DNA from: Elusimicrobiota bacterium
GTDB lineage: Bacteria; Elusimicrobiota; Elusimicrobia; Elusimicrobiales; UBA9959
Assembly: GCA_019135865.1 (NCBI GenBank)
Contig: JAGVVD010000042.1
Coordinates: 32,163 to 96,162, forward strand
Length of the DNA: 64,000 nt
Direction: 5' to 3'
Shown here: positions 7,900 to 17,101 of the stretch, piece by piece
Numbering within the stretch: the stretch's first letter is position 1
Layout: the number at the start of each line of letters is the position of its first letter
Program-made: the position numbers and the translations under genes
The notes under the pieces: generated by a model
What the model was told of the DNA's origin: nothing
The model's database searches: none
The model's input: the letters and a program-made list of their open reading frames with translations, nothing else

Positions 7900-9285
7900 A
7901 TGAGCGGTCACAGCCCCGACGCGCGCCGAGGAGTACTCGCCATGACGATGATGGCGTCCTTCGCCACGCCCTTCACGCTGGGCGCCATCAACATAGCCCT
8001 GCCCGCCATGGCGGCCGACCTCGGCCTGAGCCCGGCGCAGATGGGCTGGGTCTCCCTGTCCTTCCTGCTGGCCGCCTGCGCCCTGCTGATCCCGGCGGGC
8101 CGCGCCGCGGATATCTACGGCCGCCGCCGCGTCTTCATCATCGGCTATTACGTCTTCACCGTCGCCTCCGTCCTGTGCGCCCTCTCGGCGACGGGGCCGC
8201 TGCTGCTGGCCGCGCGCGTGCTGCAGGGCCTGGGCAGCGCGCTCTTCTTCGGCACCAGCGTCGCCATACTGACGGCGGTGACGCCCAAAGAGAGCCGCGG
8301 GCGGGCCCTGGGCTGGGTGGCGGCCTCCGTCTACACCGGCCTGACGGCCGGGCCTTTCCTCGGCGGGCTGCTTTCGGCCGCGCTCGGCTGGCGCGCCGTG
8401 TTCTGGGCCAATGTCCCGCTGGGGCTCGTCGTGCTCTTCCTGGCGGCGCGGCTCCGCGCGGAGTGGAAAGGGCCCGAGGGGGAAAAACTCGATCTGCCGT
8501 CGTCCGCCCTTTACGCCGTCTCTATAGTCCTGCTGATGCTGGGTTTCTCGGGAGCCCTCAAGGCCCTGTCGGCGCCGCTGGCGGCGGCCGGCGCCGCCGG
8601 ATCGTGGTATTTCATGAAGCGCGAGGCCCGGGCCGCCCACCCCGTCTTCCACTCGGAGCTCCTGTTCGACAACCCCGTCTACGCCTGGGCCTCGTTCACG
8701 GCCCTGCTCAATTACTCCGCCAGTTTCGCCGTCGGCTTCATACTGAGCCTCTACCTCCAGTACGCCCGGGGTCTGAGCCCGGTGCAGGCGGGACTGCTGC
8801 TGGCCGTGCAGCCGGTCTTCATGGCCGTCTTCTCGCCGCTGGCGGGCCGGCTCTCCGACCGGCGCGACCCGGGGGAACTGGCCTCGGCCGGCATGGGAGT
8901 TACCGCCGCCGGCATACTCATGTTCGTGATCGCCGGGCCGTCCACGCCGGTGCCTTACCTGGCGCTGGCCCTGGCCGTGCTGGGCTTCGGGCTGGCGCTC
9001 TTTTCCTCGCCCAACACCAACGCGGCGATGAGCGCGGTGGAACCGCGGCGCTACTCCGTGGCCTACGCCGCGCTGTCCACCATGCGCCTCACCGGCCAGA
9101 TGTTCAGCATGGCGCTGGTACTGCTCATTTTCTCGATGGTGCTGGGCAAGACGCGCCTGGGACCCGGCGACGCGGCGGGACTGCTGACCTCCATGCGCCT
9201 GGCCGTAGTACTTTTCTCCGTAATGGCCGCGGCCGGGATCTTCACCTCCCTGCGCCGGAAGCGCGCGGCGCCGGCCCGGGTCTGA
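7900..9285 (+). CDS. MFS multidrug exporter, DHA2 (14-TM, EmrB/QacA) type
   Basis: The 461-residue protein has about 14 hydrophobic segments and the major facilitator motif A (GRAADIYGRRRVFIIGY, about residues 67-83). The drug:proton antiporter motif C region is visible around residues 140-160 (YTGLTAGPFLGGLL). Such proteins export small hydrophobic compounds driven by protons. No partner membrane-fusion protein or TetR/MarR regulator is adjacent, so the substrate is unknown. The ATG at 7900 is preceded only by an AT-rich -10 region; initiation appears leaderless. The gene converges with asnS with 39 bases between them. Confidence 0.88.
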   Translation: MSGHSPDARRGVLAMTMMASFATPFTLGAINIALPAMAADLGLSPAQMGWVSLSFLLAACALLIPAGRAADIYGRRRVFIIGYYVFTVASVLCALSATGPLLLAARVLQGLGSALFFGTSVAILTAVTPKESRGRALGWVAASVYTGLTAGPFLGGLLSAALGWRAVFWANVPLGLVVLFLAARLRAEWKGPEGEKLDLPSSALYAVSIVLLMLGFSGALKALSAPLAAAGAAGSWYFMKREARAAHPVFHSELLFDNPVYAWASFTALLNYSASFAVGFILSLYLQYARGLSPVQAGLLLAVQPVFMAVFSPLAGRLSDRRDPGELASAGMGVTAAGILMFVIAGPSTPVPYLALALAVLGFGLALFSSPNTNAAMSAVEPRRYSVAYAALSTMRLTGQMFSMALVLLIFSMVLGKTRLGPGDAAGLLTSMRLAVVLFSVMAAAGIFTSLRRKRAAPARV

Positions 9286-9324
9286 ACCCGGACCTGAGGA
9301 AAAAACGCACGGGGAGGGCCGCCG

Positions 9325-10725
9325 CTAGAATTCGGCGTAGCCGGGAACGCGCGGGTAGGCGGTCACGTCGCGGATATTGGCTATGCCGGTGACCAGCATC
9401 ATCATCCGCTCGAAACCCAGACCGAAGCCGGAGTGCGGCACGCTGCCGAACCTGCGCAGGTCCAGGTACCACCAGTAATCCTCTTTCTTTATCCCGGCGT
9501 CGTCCATCTTGCGTTCCAGGACGTCCAGCCGGTTCTCGCGCTCGCTGCCGCCGATGAGCTCGCCTATGCGCGGGACCAGGAGGTCCATGCCGCGCACGGT
9601 CCTCTCGTCGTCGTTGAGCTTCATGTAGAAGGCGGCCACGGTCCGGGGCTTATTGTAGAGGATGACGGGCTTCTTGAAATGTTTTTCGACCAGGAAGCGC
9701 TCGTGTTCGGAGGCCAGGTCGACGCCCCAGCCGACCTTGTTCTCGAAGCGCGCGTTCTCGGGCTCGAGTATCTTCACGGCGTCGGTGTAGGCCAGGCGCT
9801 CGTAGGAGTTCTCCGTCACGCTGCGCAGGTTGTCCATCAGCGCCGGCTCGACGAACCTGGCGAAAAGCTCCAGGTCGGAGGCGCAGTGCTCCAGCACGTG
9901 TCGCGTGATGCTCTTCACGAAGTCCTCGGCCAGGTCCATATCGTCGTGCAGGTCGTAGAAGGCCATCTCCGGCTCGACCATCCAGAATTCGGCGGCGTGA
10001 CGGTAGGTGTTGGAGTTCTCGGCGCGGAAGGTCGGGCCGAAGGTGTAGATCTTGCCCAGCGCGGTCGCGAGCGTCTCGCCCTCCATCTGGCCGGAAACGG
10101 TAAGCGCGGTCTTGCGGCCGAAGAGGTCCCTGGAAAAATCTATCTCGCCCTGCGGCGTGCGGGGGAGCTCCGCGGCCTTCGTCAGGTCCAGGCTCGTCAC
10201 CGAGAACATCTGGCCCGCGCCCTCGCAATCCGAAGCCGTGATGACCGGGGTGTGCACGTAGAAGAAGCCGTTGCGACGGAAATAGTCATGTATGGCGAAG
10301 GAGAGTTCGGCGCGGACGCGCAGCATGGCCGCGTACTTGTTGGTGCGCGGGCGCAGATGCGCGACGGTGCGCAGGAACTCGTCGGAGGTCTTCTTCTTCT
10401 GTATCGGGTACTTCTCGGCGTCGCAGTCGCCGTAGATCTCGAGCTTCGAGACCTTGAGCTCGTACTTCTGGCCGGCGCCGGGGGAAGCGACCAGGTCTCC
10501 CTCGGCCCGCACGGCGGCGCCCACGGTCAGGCGGGGCAGCAGCTCCGCCAGGCCCGGCGCCGACGGCTCGATGAGCAGCTGCAGGCTGGCGCGGCAGGAG
10601 CCGTCGTTGAGTTCGGCGAAGGAGAGCGCCTTGGAATCGCGCCGGGTCTTTATCCAGCCCTGGGCGGCCGCGCCCGGGCGGGGGGAACCGGAGGAGAGCA
10701 GTTCTTTTACGGTGGGGGTCTTCAT
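9325..10725 (-). CDS. asnS: Asparaginyl-tRNA synthetase
   Basis: The 466-residue class II enzyme charges tRNA-Asn with asparagine. It has the N-terminal OB-fold anticodon-binding domain (AAQGWIKTRRDSKALSFAEL), class II motif 2 around FRAENSNT (residue ~233) and motif 3 GFGLGFERMMMLV near the C-terminus. The AsnRS-type end (IANIRDVTAYPRVPGYAEF) separates it from AspRS. The start is the ATG at 10725, five bases after the stop of the upstream gene, with a poor ribosome binding site, so coupled translation is likely. With aspS at the left end of the window, both direct charging routes are present. Confidence 0.95.
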   Translation of the reverse strand: MKTPTVKELLSSGSPRPGAAAQGWIKTRRDSKALSFAELNDGSCRASLQLLIEPSAPGLAELLPRLTVGAAVRAEGDLVASPGAGQKYELKVSKLEIYGDCDAEKYPIQKKKTSDEFLRTVAHLRPRTNKYAAMLRVRAELSFAIHDYFRRNGFFYVHTPVITASDCEGAGQMFSVTSLDLTKAAELPRTPQGEIDFSRDLFGRKTALTVSGQMEGETLATALGKIYTFGPTFRAENSNTYRHAAEFWMVEPEMAFYDLHDDMDLAEDFVKSITRHVLEHCASDLELFARFVEPALMDNLRSVTENSYERLAYTDAVKILEPENARFENKVGWGVDLASEHERFLVEKHFKKPVILYNKPRTVAAFYMKLNDDERTVRGMDLLVPRIGELIGGSERENRLDVLERKMDDAGIKKEDYWWYLDLRRFGSVPHSGFGLGFERMMMLVTGIANIRDVTAYPRVPGYAEF

Positions 10726-10730
10726 CCCGG

Positions 10731-11258
10731 TCACTTCTTCTTCTTTTGCGGCGGCGGCGGGACCTTGCCCACCGAGACCAGCTCCAGCTCGCAGGTCTTG
10801 TCCTCGGCGGAGTACTCCTCCAGGATATACCCGGTGCCGGGGGCGTAGTAGCGCACGGCCTTGCCGGAATCGCCGCCCGAGAGCTGCGAGACCACCTTCA
10901 TGCACTTGTTGAATTTGCCGGCCTTTATCGAGACCTTGTCGGAGAGAGAAACTATCTCGTTGGCGTCGGGATGCTCGTCCCATTTGGCGCCCTCTTTGGG
11001 CGGCAGGGGGAACTCGCGGCGGCCGCCGATTATGACGCCGTCGGCCGTGGTCAGCCACTTGGCGTCGCGGGTGATATTGTACTCGGTGACGTGGGTGTCG
11101 CGCAGTTCGAAGGTCATGCGGGCCTGGGCGACGGTCTTGCCGGCTTTTTTGGCCACCTTGAGTATGTCTATGAAGACTTTGGCCGCGCCTTCGAACTCGG
11201 TGCTCTTGTAACGGTACTCGTAGCGGACGTTCTCTTTGAGGGGGAAATAATCGGCCAT
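10731..11258 (-). CDS. Conserved-looking protein of unknown function upstream of asnS
   Basis: A 175-residue protein without a signal peptide, starting at an ATG with a good AGGAG ribosome binding site. It begins YFPLKENVRYEYRY and later has YYAPGTGYILEEY. This N-terminal 'PLK..V.YEY' and C-terminal 'YYAPG.G' pattern occurs in a group of bacterial beta-rich proteins that are usually secreted lipoproteins; here no export signal is seen. It ends in a lysine run (QKKKK). No function can be assigned. It is cotranscribed with asnS. Confidence 0.6.
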   Translation of the reverse strand: MADYFPLKENVRYEYRYKSTEFEGAAKVFIDILKVAKKAGKTVAQARMTFELRDTHVTEYNITRDAKWLTTADGVIIGGRREFPLPPKEGAKWDEHPDANEIVSLSDKVSIKAGKFNKCMKVVSQLSGGDSGKAVRYYAPGTGYILEEYSAEDKTCELELVSVGKVPPPPQKKKK

Positions 11259-11382
11259 AAGATCTCCTGTGCGCGGCTTTTTTTCTCCGCGTATAATTTT
11301 ACAAATTATGAGGGGGGAAATTACCTGAAAACCGCGGCGCGGCCCGCTGGCCGCCAGCGCCTCGTTCGAGGCTTTTCAAATC

Positions 11383-11458
<76 letters not shown>

Positions 11459-11469
11459 GTGATAGGGTA

Positions 11470-12420
11470 CTACCAGTCTATGCCGGCCTCTTTGGCCGCG
11501 GCCTCCACGCGCTTCTTGGCCTTGAGATGCTCTTTGAAACTGACATTGAACACGTGCTTGCCCTGCCTGTCGGCCACGAAATAGAGCGCGTCTATATTGG
11601 CCGGCCTGAGCACGGCTTCCACCGAGGCCTTGCCCGGACTGCATATCGGTCCCGGAGGAAGGCCCTTGGCGTAATACGTATTGTACGGCGAAGGGGTACG
11701 GAGGTCCTTGTAGGAGAGCCTCTTCTTCCAGTAGCCCAGCGCGTACTGCGTGGTCGGGTCGGCCTCCAGCGGCATCCTCTTCTTTATGCGGTTCAGGTAC
11801 ACCGCGGCTATCAGGGGACGTTCGCTGGTCACCACCGCCTCGCGCTCCACGATGGAGGCGATGATCAGGACTTTCTTTTCGTCCAGACCCGGCGGGAACC
11901 CTTCAGAGAACAAAGGCCTTATCTGCCTGTCGAATTCAGATTTTAGCAAATTTAACACGTCCTGCGCAGGCTGCCCCTTCTTTAAGCTGTAGGTCGAAGG
12001 GAAAAGATAGCCCTCCAGTTCCCGGGCTTTGGCCAGCTTTACGAACTCTTCCCCGGAGGTGACGCCGTTGGCCTCCAGGCGCTCGGCGACCTGCTCCAGG
12101 CGCCAGCCTTCGGGGATCACTATCTTCACGTCGGAGATATAGGGCGTGTTGATCAGCCGCCAGAGCACCTCTTCCGACGAGGCGCCGCGGCGGAACGAGT
12201 ATTCGCCCGGCATTATACGCTTGTCGGTGCCGGTAAGGCGGACCAGGACCTTGAACCAGGTCGAACTGCGGATGGCGCCCGCGGACCTCAGCTGTTCCGC
12301 TATCTGCGAGGCGCCGGAACCCTCTTTGATGACCACCTCGACCTGGTTCCCCGGCCAGAAAAAGTAAAGGGCCAGGAGCAGCAGGAACGCGGCCGCGGCG
12401 GGGAATATTCTCTTTGCCAT
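11470..12420 (-). CDS. mltG: Endolytic murein transglycosylase MltG (YceG-like)
   Basis: The 316-residue inner-membrane protein cuts nascent peptidoglycan strands in the periplasm. It has one N-terminal membrane segment (about residues 7-22), a LysM-like segment, and the YceG domain with the catalytic glutamate in ASIVEREA (~residue 190), the block [10 protein letters not shown] (~220), and the C-terminal [20 protein letters not shown]. Length is typical. It lies between thpR and tRNA-Ala on the minus strand, with short gaps on both sides. Confidence 0.95.
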   Translation of the reverse strand: MAKRIFPAAAAFLLLLALYFFWPGNQVEVVIKEGSGASQIAEQLRSAGAIRSSTWFKVLVRLTGTDKRIMPGEYSFRRGASSEEVLWRLINTPYISDVKIVIPEGWRLEQVAERLEANGVTSGEEFVKLAKARELEGYLFPSTYSLKKGQPAQDVLNLLKSEFDRQIRPLFSEGFPPGLDEKKVLIIASIVEREAVVTSERPLIAAVYLNRIKKRMPLEADPTTQYALGYWKKRLSYKDLRTPSPYNTYYAKGLPPGPICSPGKASVEAVLRPANIDALYFVADRQGKHVFNVSFKEHLKAKKRVEAAAKEAGIDW

Positions 12421-12428
12421 GTCGTTCT

Positions 12429-12983
12429 TCAGAGATCCGCTCTTTTAAGTTCCGAATACCTGGGACCGGCGGACGAAAGTTCGCTCGAAAAAAGGACCGC
12501 CCCGGTCACCGGAAAACTCTTCCCGCGCCACAGGGCTTCGGCGGCCTCCGCGGCCCTCCGGGCGGCCGCGGGAGGGACCGGTCCCCTGAGGCGGGCCAGC
12601 GTGAGATGCGGGACGAAAGGCCGGTCCTCGAGAACGAACCCCTCGCGGCGCAGCGCGGCCGAAAATCCCGCGGAGAGCTCCGCCAGGCGCCCGCCGCCGG
12701 CGCCGAATCCCATCCAGAATATCCTCGGCCTGTCCGTGGAGGGGAAAAATCCCGCCTCGCCAGGGACCGCCGCAAAAGGCCCGGAGCCGGAAAGCGTTTC
12801 CAGGCATCGCCCGGCCGCCTCTGCCCGCCCGGGCGGCACCTCGCCCAGGAAAGCCAGGGTCAGGTGCAGCGCGTCCGGGTCCACGGGGCGGGCCGCCGTC
12901 CCGAGTTCCGCGCGCGCCGACCGCGCCAGCGCTTCCGGCAGGCCGCGGGGGAGGGCCATCGCCGCGGCCGCGAAGAGCCTCAT
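12429..12983 (-). CDS. thpR: RNA 2',3'-cyclic phosphodiesterase (2'-5' RNA ligase family)
   Basis: A 184-residue member of the 2H phosphoesterase superfamily. The two catalytic HxTx motifs are both present: HLTLAFLG (~residue 40) and HLTLARLR (~residue 126). Bacterial ThpR hydrolyses 2',3'-cyclic phosphate ends of RNA and can join 2'-5' linkages in vitro; the physiological role is uncertain. It lies four bases after the FecR-like gene and eight before mltG, within one operon. Confidence 0.9.
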   Translation of the reverse strand: MRLFAAAAMALPRGLPEALARSARAELGTAARPVDPDALHLTLAFLGEVPPGRAEAAGRCLETLSGSGPFAAVPGEAGFFPSTDRPRIFWMGFGAGGGRLAELSAGFSAALRREGFVLEDRPFVPHLTLARLRGPVPPAAARRAAEAAEALWRGKSFPVTGAVLFSSELSSAGPRYSELKRADL

Positions 12984-12987
12984 CGGC

Positions 12988-13854
12988 TCAGGAGCCCTTC
13001 CGCGAGGACTTCCTCCGCACCCTGGACGGGCGCTTTTTTTTCTTAGGCGGCCCCTCCAGCTCCGTCCGCTTGATCTCCCCGCGCAGCGCGGCGCGCCGGA
13101 CGGCGTCGCGCCGCTCCATGGAAAGAGGCTTCCAGCTCCTGCGCAGGGCGCGCACGCGCTCCCTGTTCTTCGCCATCTGGCCGCGGTGCTTCAGCATGCG
13201 CGCGAGGCGCACGGCCTTGTGGCGCTTTATCTGGGCCGAGGCGAATATCTCGGTGTCGGGTTCGAGGATATACTCGCCCAGTTCCTTGCCGTCCTTGTCC
13301 AGCGGCATGAAAGAGACGCTGCCCTCCTCGAAAACGGCCGCGGCGGTCTCGTTGTTGAAACGGGAGTGCTCCACCGCGAACTCGGTGCCCCTCACGGCGC
13401 AGACCGCCGACGGGGTGCGCACCGAGAACTTGCGCTTCTTCATCGCGACCTTCTCGAGCTTGGCGATGATGGCGCCCAGGAGCAGCTTCAGTTCGGAATC
13501 CTCTTTCTCCAGGGTCCCGACCTCGAGTTCGGTGTTGCGGGAGACCGCTATCACCCCCTGGTTCTCCAGGTAAACCTCGGCGGAACCGGAGGAACCGGTC
13601 TTTATCGAGTCGTCGGGGTCCAGCGGGACCTCGGCCGCGCCCACGGAGGTCCACTCGGCCGCCTCCGAGGACTTGAGGAAGACCTCTCCGGATATCTTTT
13701 TCAGGCGGGCGTCCCACTGCGGCGGCTGGCCGGCGGACGCGCCTCCCGACTTCATCATCTCGTCGAGCATCTTCCTGTACTCCTCCGCGTCCTGCGCCCC
13801 GCACGGGGCCGCGGCGGCGATGAAAGCGATAAGACAGACCTGGACGAGACGCAT
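12988..13854 (-). CDS. Secreted FecR-domain protein with a basic C-terminal tail
   Basis: The 288-residue product has a signal peptide (cleavage near GAQDAEE, residue ~21) and a FecR domain (about residues 48-180) with the typical DDSIKTGSSGSAEVYLENQG and PSAVCAVRGTEFAV segments. Here it is a free exported domain and not an anti-sigma factor, since no sigma factor is adjacent and there is no cytoplasmic part. The last ~110 residues are strongly basic and end in an unstructured KR-rich tail, which could bind acidic polymers (inference). The start is the ATG at 13854 behind an AGAGGGGG site; an upstream in-frame ATG would lack an export signal at the N-terminus. Confidence 0.8.
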   Translation of the reverse strand: MRLVQVCLIAFIAAAAPCGAQDAEEYRKMLDEMMKSGGASAGQPPQWDARLKKISGEVFLKSSEAAEWTSVGAAEVPLDPDDSIKTGSSGSAEVYLENQGVIAVSRNTELEVGTLEKEDSELKLLLGAIIAKLEKVAMKKRKFSVRTPSAVCAVRGTEFAVEHSRFNNETAAAVFEEGSVSFMPLDKDGKELGEYILEPDTEIFASAQIKRHKAVRLARMLKHRGQMAKNRERVRALRRSWKPLSMERRDAVRRAALRGEIKRTELEGPPKKKKRPSRVRRKSSRKGS

Positions 13855-13865
13855 TATGCCCCCTC

Positions 13866-15038
13866 TCAGACGACGAGTTTCCTGAATTGGCGCCTGCCCA
13901 CCTGCAGCACGCATTCCCTGGGGTCGAAAACGATGTCGTCCTTCACGGTCTCGCCGTCGAGGCGGACCGCGCCCTGGGCCAGCATGCGGCGGGCCTCGTT
14001 GGTGCCCTTGCAGAGCCCGGCGGCGACGAGCAGGTAGGAGAGGCGCCCGGCCTTTTCCACTTTGTGGGTCTCCATTTCCGACGGCATTTCCTTTTTGGAG
14101 AAGACCGTCTCGAAATGCTGGCGCGCCAGGCTGGCCTCGTCCTCGCTGTGGAACCTGGCCACGATGAGCCCGGCCAGGCGCTTCTTGGCCTCCATCGGGT
14201 GCTGCGCGCGCACCTCCGCCGCGTTCTCTTCGGTGAGGAGGCCGTAATAGGCGTACATCAGCTCGTCCGGCACCGACATCATCTTGCCGAACATGTCGTT
14301 GGGGTGGTCGTTGAAAGCGACGTAGTTGCCGTAGGACTTGGACATCTTCTTCTCGCCGTCGGTGCCGACCAGGAGCGGTACGGTCATTACGACCTGCGGC
14401 TCCTGGCCGTAGCCTTTCTGCAGGTCGCGGCCCATCAGGAGGTTGAAGATCTGGTCCTGGCCGCCGATCTCGATGTCGGCCTTAACGGCCACGGAATCGT
14501 AGCCCTGGAACACCGGGTAAAGGAGTTCGAGCAGGCTGACCGGGCTGCCGGCTTGCATCCGGGACTTGAAATCCTCGCGCTCGAGCAGGCGCGAGACCGT
14601 CACGTTCTTGGCCGTGGTTATCAGCTCGGCCACGCCGTCGGCGGGCGCCGCGGTGAAAGGCTTGAGCCATTCGCCGTTGAAGCGGACCTCGGTCCTGGCC
14701 CTGTCGAGGATCTTGAAGGCCTGCGTCGTGTAGGTCTCGGCGTTCTTTTTGACCGTATCGTGGTCTATGACGGGGCGGGTGGCGTCGCGGCCGGAGGGAT
14801 CGCCGACCTGGGCGGTAAAATCGCCTATGATGAGGACGGCCGTGTGCCCCAGGTCCTGGAAACGGCGCAGGAGGCCCAGCACCACGCTGTGGCCCAGGTG
14901 CAGGTCGCGGCTGGTGGGGTCCACGCCGAGCTTTACCCTCAGCTTCTTTCCCGACGAGATCTTCCTGATAAGTTCCTCTTCGCTGACGAGGTCGACTATG
15001 CCGCGCTTGAGGGTCTGCATTATGGTGTTGGTGTTCAT
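13866..15038 (-). CDS. tyrS: Tyrosyl-tRNA synthetase
   Basis: The 390-residue class I enzyme charges tRNA-Tyr. It has HLGH (~residue 47) as the HIGH motif and KKMSKS (~residue 229) as the KMSKS loop, with the tyrosine-pocket region QGYDSVAVKADIEIGGQDQ in the form of the TyrS type with a C-terminal S4 RNA-binding domain (about residues 330-390). It leads a minus-strand run with the FecR-like gene (11 bases downstream), thpR, mltG and tRNA-Ala. No clear Shine-Dalgarno precedes either possible ATG (codon 1 or 7). The upstream region is AT-rich and is the likely promoter. Confidence 0.95.
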   Translation of the reverse strand: MNTNTIMQTLKRGIVDLVSEEELIRKISSGKKLRVKLGVDPTSRDLHLGHSVVLGLLRRFQDLGHTAVLIIGDFTAQVGDPSGRDATRPVIDHDTVKKNAETYTTQAFKILDRARTEVRFNGEWLKPFTAAPADGVAELITTAKNVTVSRLLEREDFKSRMQAGSPVSLLELLYPVFQGYDSVAVKADIEIGGQDQIFNLLMGRDLQKGYGQEPQVVMTVPLLVGTDGEKKMSKSYGNYVAFNDHPNDMFGKMMSVPDELMYAYYGLLTEENAAEVRAQHPMEAKKRLAGLIVARFHSEDEASLARQHFETVFSKKEMPSEMETHKVEKAGRLSYLLVAAGLCKGTNEARRMLAQGAVRLDGETVKDDIVFDPRECVLQVGRRQFRKLVV

Positions 15039-15105
15039 AGTTTTTCTTCGCGAAAGCGTAATTTTATTAATTTTACCGGCCCTGATTAAAGGGAAAAATC
15101 GGCCT

Positions 15106-17073
15106 TCAGCGGAAAGTGTAGGGGTCGGCCTCCACTTCCAGGTCCACCCCGGCCGGCAGGCGCATGGCCCTGATCCTGTCGCCGGCCGGGCCGGCCAGGC
15201 TGTCCGGCGGCATCTTCACTATGAAATAGGCCGAGAGCCTCTTGCGGCCCTGGGCGGGCGGACGCTCGACGGGACCGAGGGCCTGCGAGCCGGGGCCGCA
15301 GGCTTCCTCCAGGCGCGCGTCCATGTCGCGCAGCGCCTCGTCCAGCGCGCGGCGGTCGAACGAGGAGAAATTGACGCGCAGGAGGTAGACGAAAGGGGGA
15401 TAGGCGAAGGTGCGGCGCGAGACCTCCTCGTCGGCGGCGAAGGCCGGCGGGTCCCACTGGCGGGCGCGCTCGAAGGCGTGGTGGCCGGGCTGGCGGGTCT
15501 GTATGACCAGGCGGCGCGGACCGGAGGGGTCCAGGCAGTCGGCGGCGGCTACGAACATCCGGAAGACCTCCTCCGACGAGCGGAAATCCTCGGGGGAGAG
15601 GTCGTAATCCGCGTCCGCGAAGCCGGCCAGGGCCAGCCCGGGGAAATCGTGGCCGCGCAGAGCGAGCCTGGTGCTTACCAGTATGGCCGGGCCCGGTTTC
15701 GCGAATTCGCCGAGCGCGTCCATCGTCCTGTTCAGGGAAGAGCGGACCAGGTCGCCGTCGAAGACGTGCACGGGCACCGACGGCAGCTCGCGGCGGGCGG
15801 CGCCCGCCAGCTTCTGCGTGCCGACGCCCTTGTCGCGGAAGAGGCGGCCGCCGCAGGAAGGGCAGACGCCGCTGAAAGGTTCCTTTACGCCGCAGCCCTT
15901 GCAGAGGAACTGCAGACCTTCGCCGCCGGGGCCGGGCACCGTGGCCATGGGTATCTCGCAGCGGCGGCAGCGCTTGGTCCAGCCGCACCTGGCGCAGATC
16001 TCCCGCAGCGAGACGCCGCGGCGGTTGACCACCAGCAGCGCCTTGCCGCCCGCGGCCACGGCCTCGCGCAGCCCGGAGAGCAGCGGCTCGGAGATGACGC
16101 CGGGCGTGGCGTTGAGGTCCACCAGTTGCACGCGGGGCGGCGGCGGGTCGGAAAGAAGCGCCGGGCGCTCCAGGAGGCGCAGGGCGCCGGCGGCGGCCCG
16201 GGCCCGGCTTTCGACGGAAGGCATGAGGCCGGCCAGGACGGCGCGCGCGCCGCGCAGTTCCGCCAGCTTGAGCAGGGCCTCGCGCGCGTGGAAACGCGGT
16301 TCCTGCTCCTCCTGCTTGTAGAGGTCGTCCTCCTCCGAGTCCATCAGCGCGAATGCGAGATTACCGAAGGGCAGGAAAAGAGCCGAACGCGTGCCGACGA
16401 CGATCCGGGCCGAGCCGGACCAGGCCCCCGTCCAGGCCTCGCGCCGCTGCTTGGGAGTGAGACGGCTGTGCCAGAGGGTCACCGTTCCCTCGGGGAGCAG
16501 CTCGCGCAGTCGCTTTATCAGCGAAGCGGCCAGCGCCAGGTCGGGCAGAAGGAGCAGCGCCTGTCCGCCGGAAGAGGCCCTGGCGAGGACATGGGCGTAG
16601 AAAGCGTCGCGCTCCCCCGAGCGCAGGCCCGCGATCAGCGCGGGGCCGGGGGGCGCGGACGCGCCGAGCAGCGAATCGGCCAGCACGTCCAGGCCTTCCG
16701 GGGGCGCCGGAGGCAGAACGGCGGGCTCGGGAGGGGCGGGGGAGGGCAGCGGGAAATCCCTGCCCGGGACCGTGAACAGACCGAGGGCCGCTCCCAGCGG
16801 GGCGTCCCAGCGGGCGGCCATCCAGCGGCAGAAATTCATCAGGGCGGGGTCGAGCAGCGGGAAAGGGTCCAGCGCGGCCTCGACGGTCTTCAGTTTCGCG
16901 AATCCCGTCAGGTCGGCGTCCTTCTCCTCCAGTCGGCCGATCACCACCCCGACGCGGCGGCTGGCGCCGAAAGGGGCGAGCACCCGGGTGCCGGGCTGTA
17001 TGGGCGGACCCGCGGGCTCCGCGTAGTAAAAAGTGCGGCGCAGTGGGACCGGGAAAGCTACGTCGAGTATCAT
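15106..17073 (-). CDS. priA: Primosomal protein N' (PriA) with degenerate helicase motifs
   Basis: The 655-residue protein follows PriA throughout: an N-terminal DNA 3'-end-binding domain (YYAEP... GTRVLAPFGASRRVGVVIG), a helicase-like core, and the zinc-binding insertion with all eight cysteines (CARC, CRRC, CKGC, CPSC, about residues 363-415). The ATPase motifs are lost. The Walker A site (GVTGSGKTEVY in active PriA) reads GLRSGERDAFY (~residues 146-156), the Walker B DEEH reads DSEE (~residue 244), and the AGRAGR motif is replaced by AADCLD (~residue 511). The enzyme therefore probably loads the replication restart machinery without unwinding DNA, as proposed for actinobacterial PriA. The frame is intact and the rest is conserved, so it is not a pseudogene. 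It is last in the gmk-rpoZ-udg-priA run. Confidence 0.9.
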   Translation of the reverse strand: MILDVAFPVPLRRTFYYAEPAGPPIQPGTRVLAPFGASRRVGVVIGRLEEKDADLTGFAKLKTVEAALDPFPLLDPALMNFCRWMAARWDAPLGAALGLFTVPGRDFPLPSPAPPEPAVLPPAPPEGLDVLADSLLGASAPPGPALIAGLRSGERDAFYAHVLARASSGGQALLLLPDLALAASLIKRLRELLPEGTVTLWHSRLTPKQRREAWTGAWSGSARIVVGTRSALFLPFGNLAFALMDSEEDDLYKQEEQEPRFHAREALLKLAELRGARAVLAGLMPSVESRARAAAGALRLLERPALLSDPPPPRVQLVDLNATPGVISEPLLSGLREAVAAGGKALLVVNRRGVSLREICARCGWTKRCRRCEIPMATVPGPGGEGLQFLCKGCGVKEPFSGVCPSCGGRLFRDKGVGTQKLAGAARRELPSVPVHVFDGDLVRSSLNRTMDALGEFAKPGPAILVSTRLALRGHDFPGLALAGFADADYDLSPEDFRSSEEVFRMFVAAADCLDPSGPRRLVIQTRQPGHHAFERARQWDPPAFAADEEVSRRTFAYPPFVYLLRVNFSSFDRRALDEALRDMDARLEEACGPGSQALGPVERPPAQGRKRLSAYFIVKMPPDSLAGPAGDRIRAMRLPAGVDLEVEADPYTFR

Positions 17074-17101
17074 AGGCGGGCCGCCGGAGAGGTCCCGCCG
17101 T

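Noticed and set aside
15106..17073. priA as a pseudogene
   Set aside because: The frame is intact over 655 codons, zinc cysteines and the N-terminal domain are conserved, and it keeps its operon place. Only ATPase motifs are lost.
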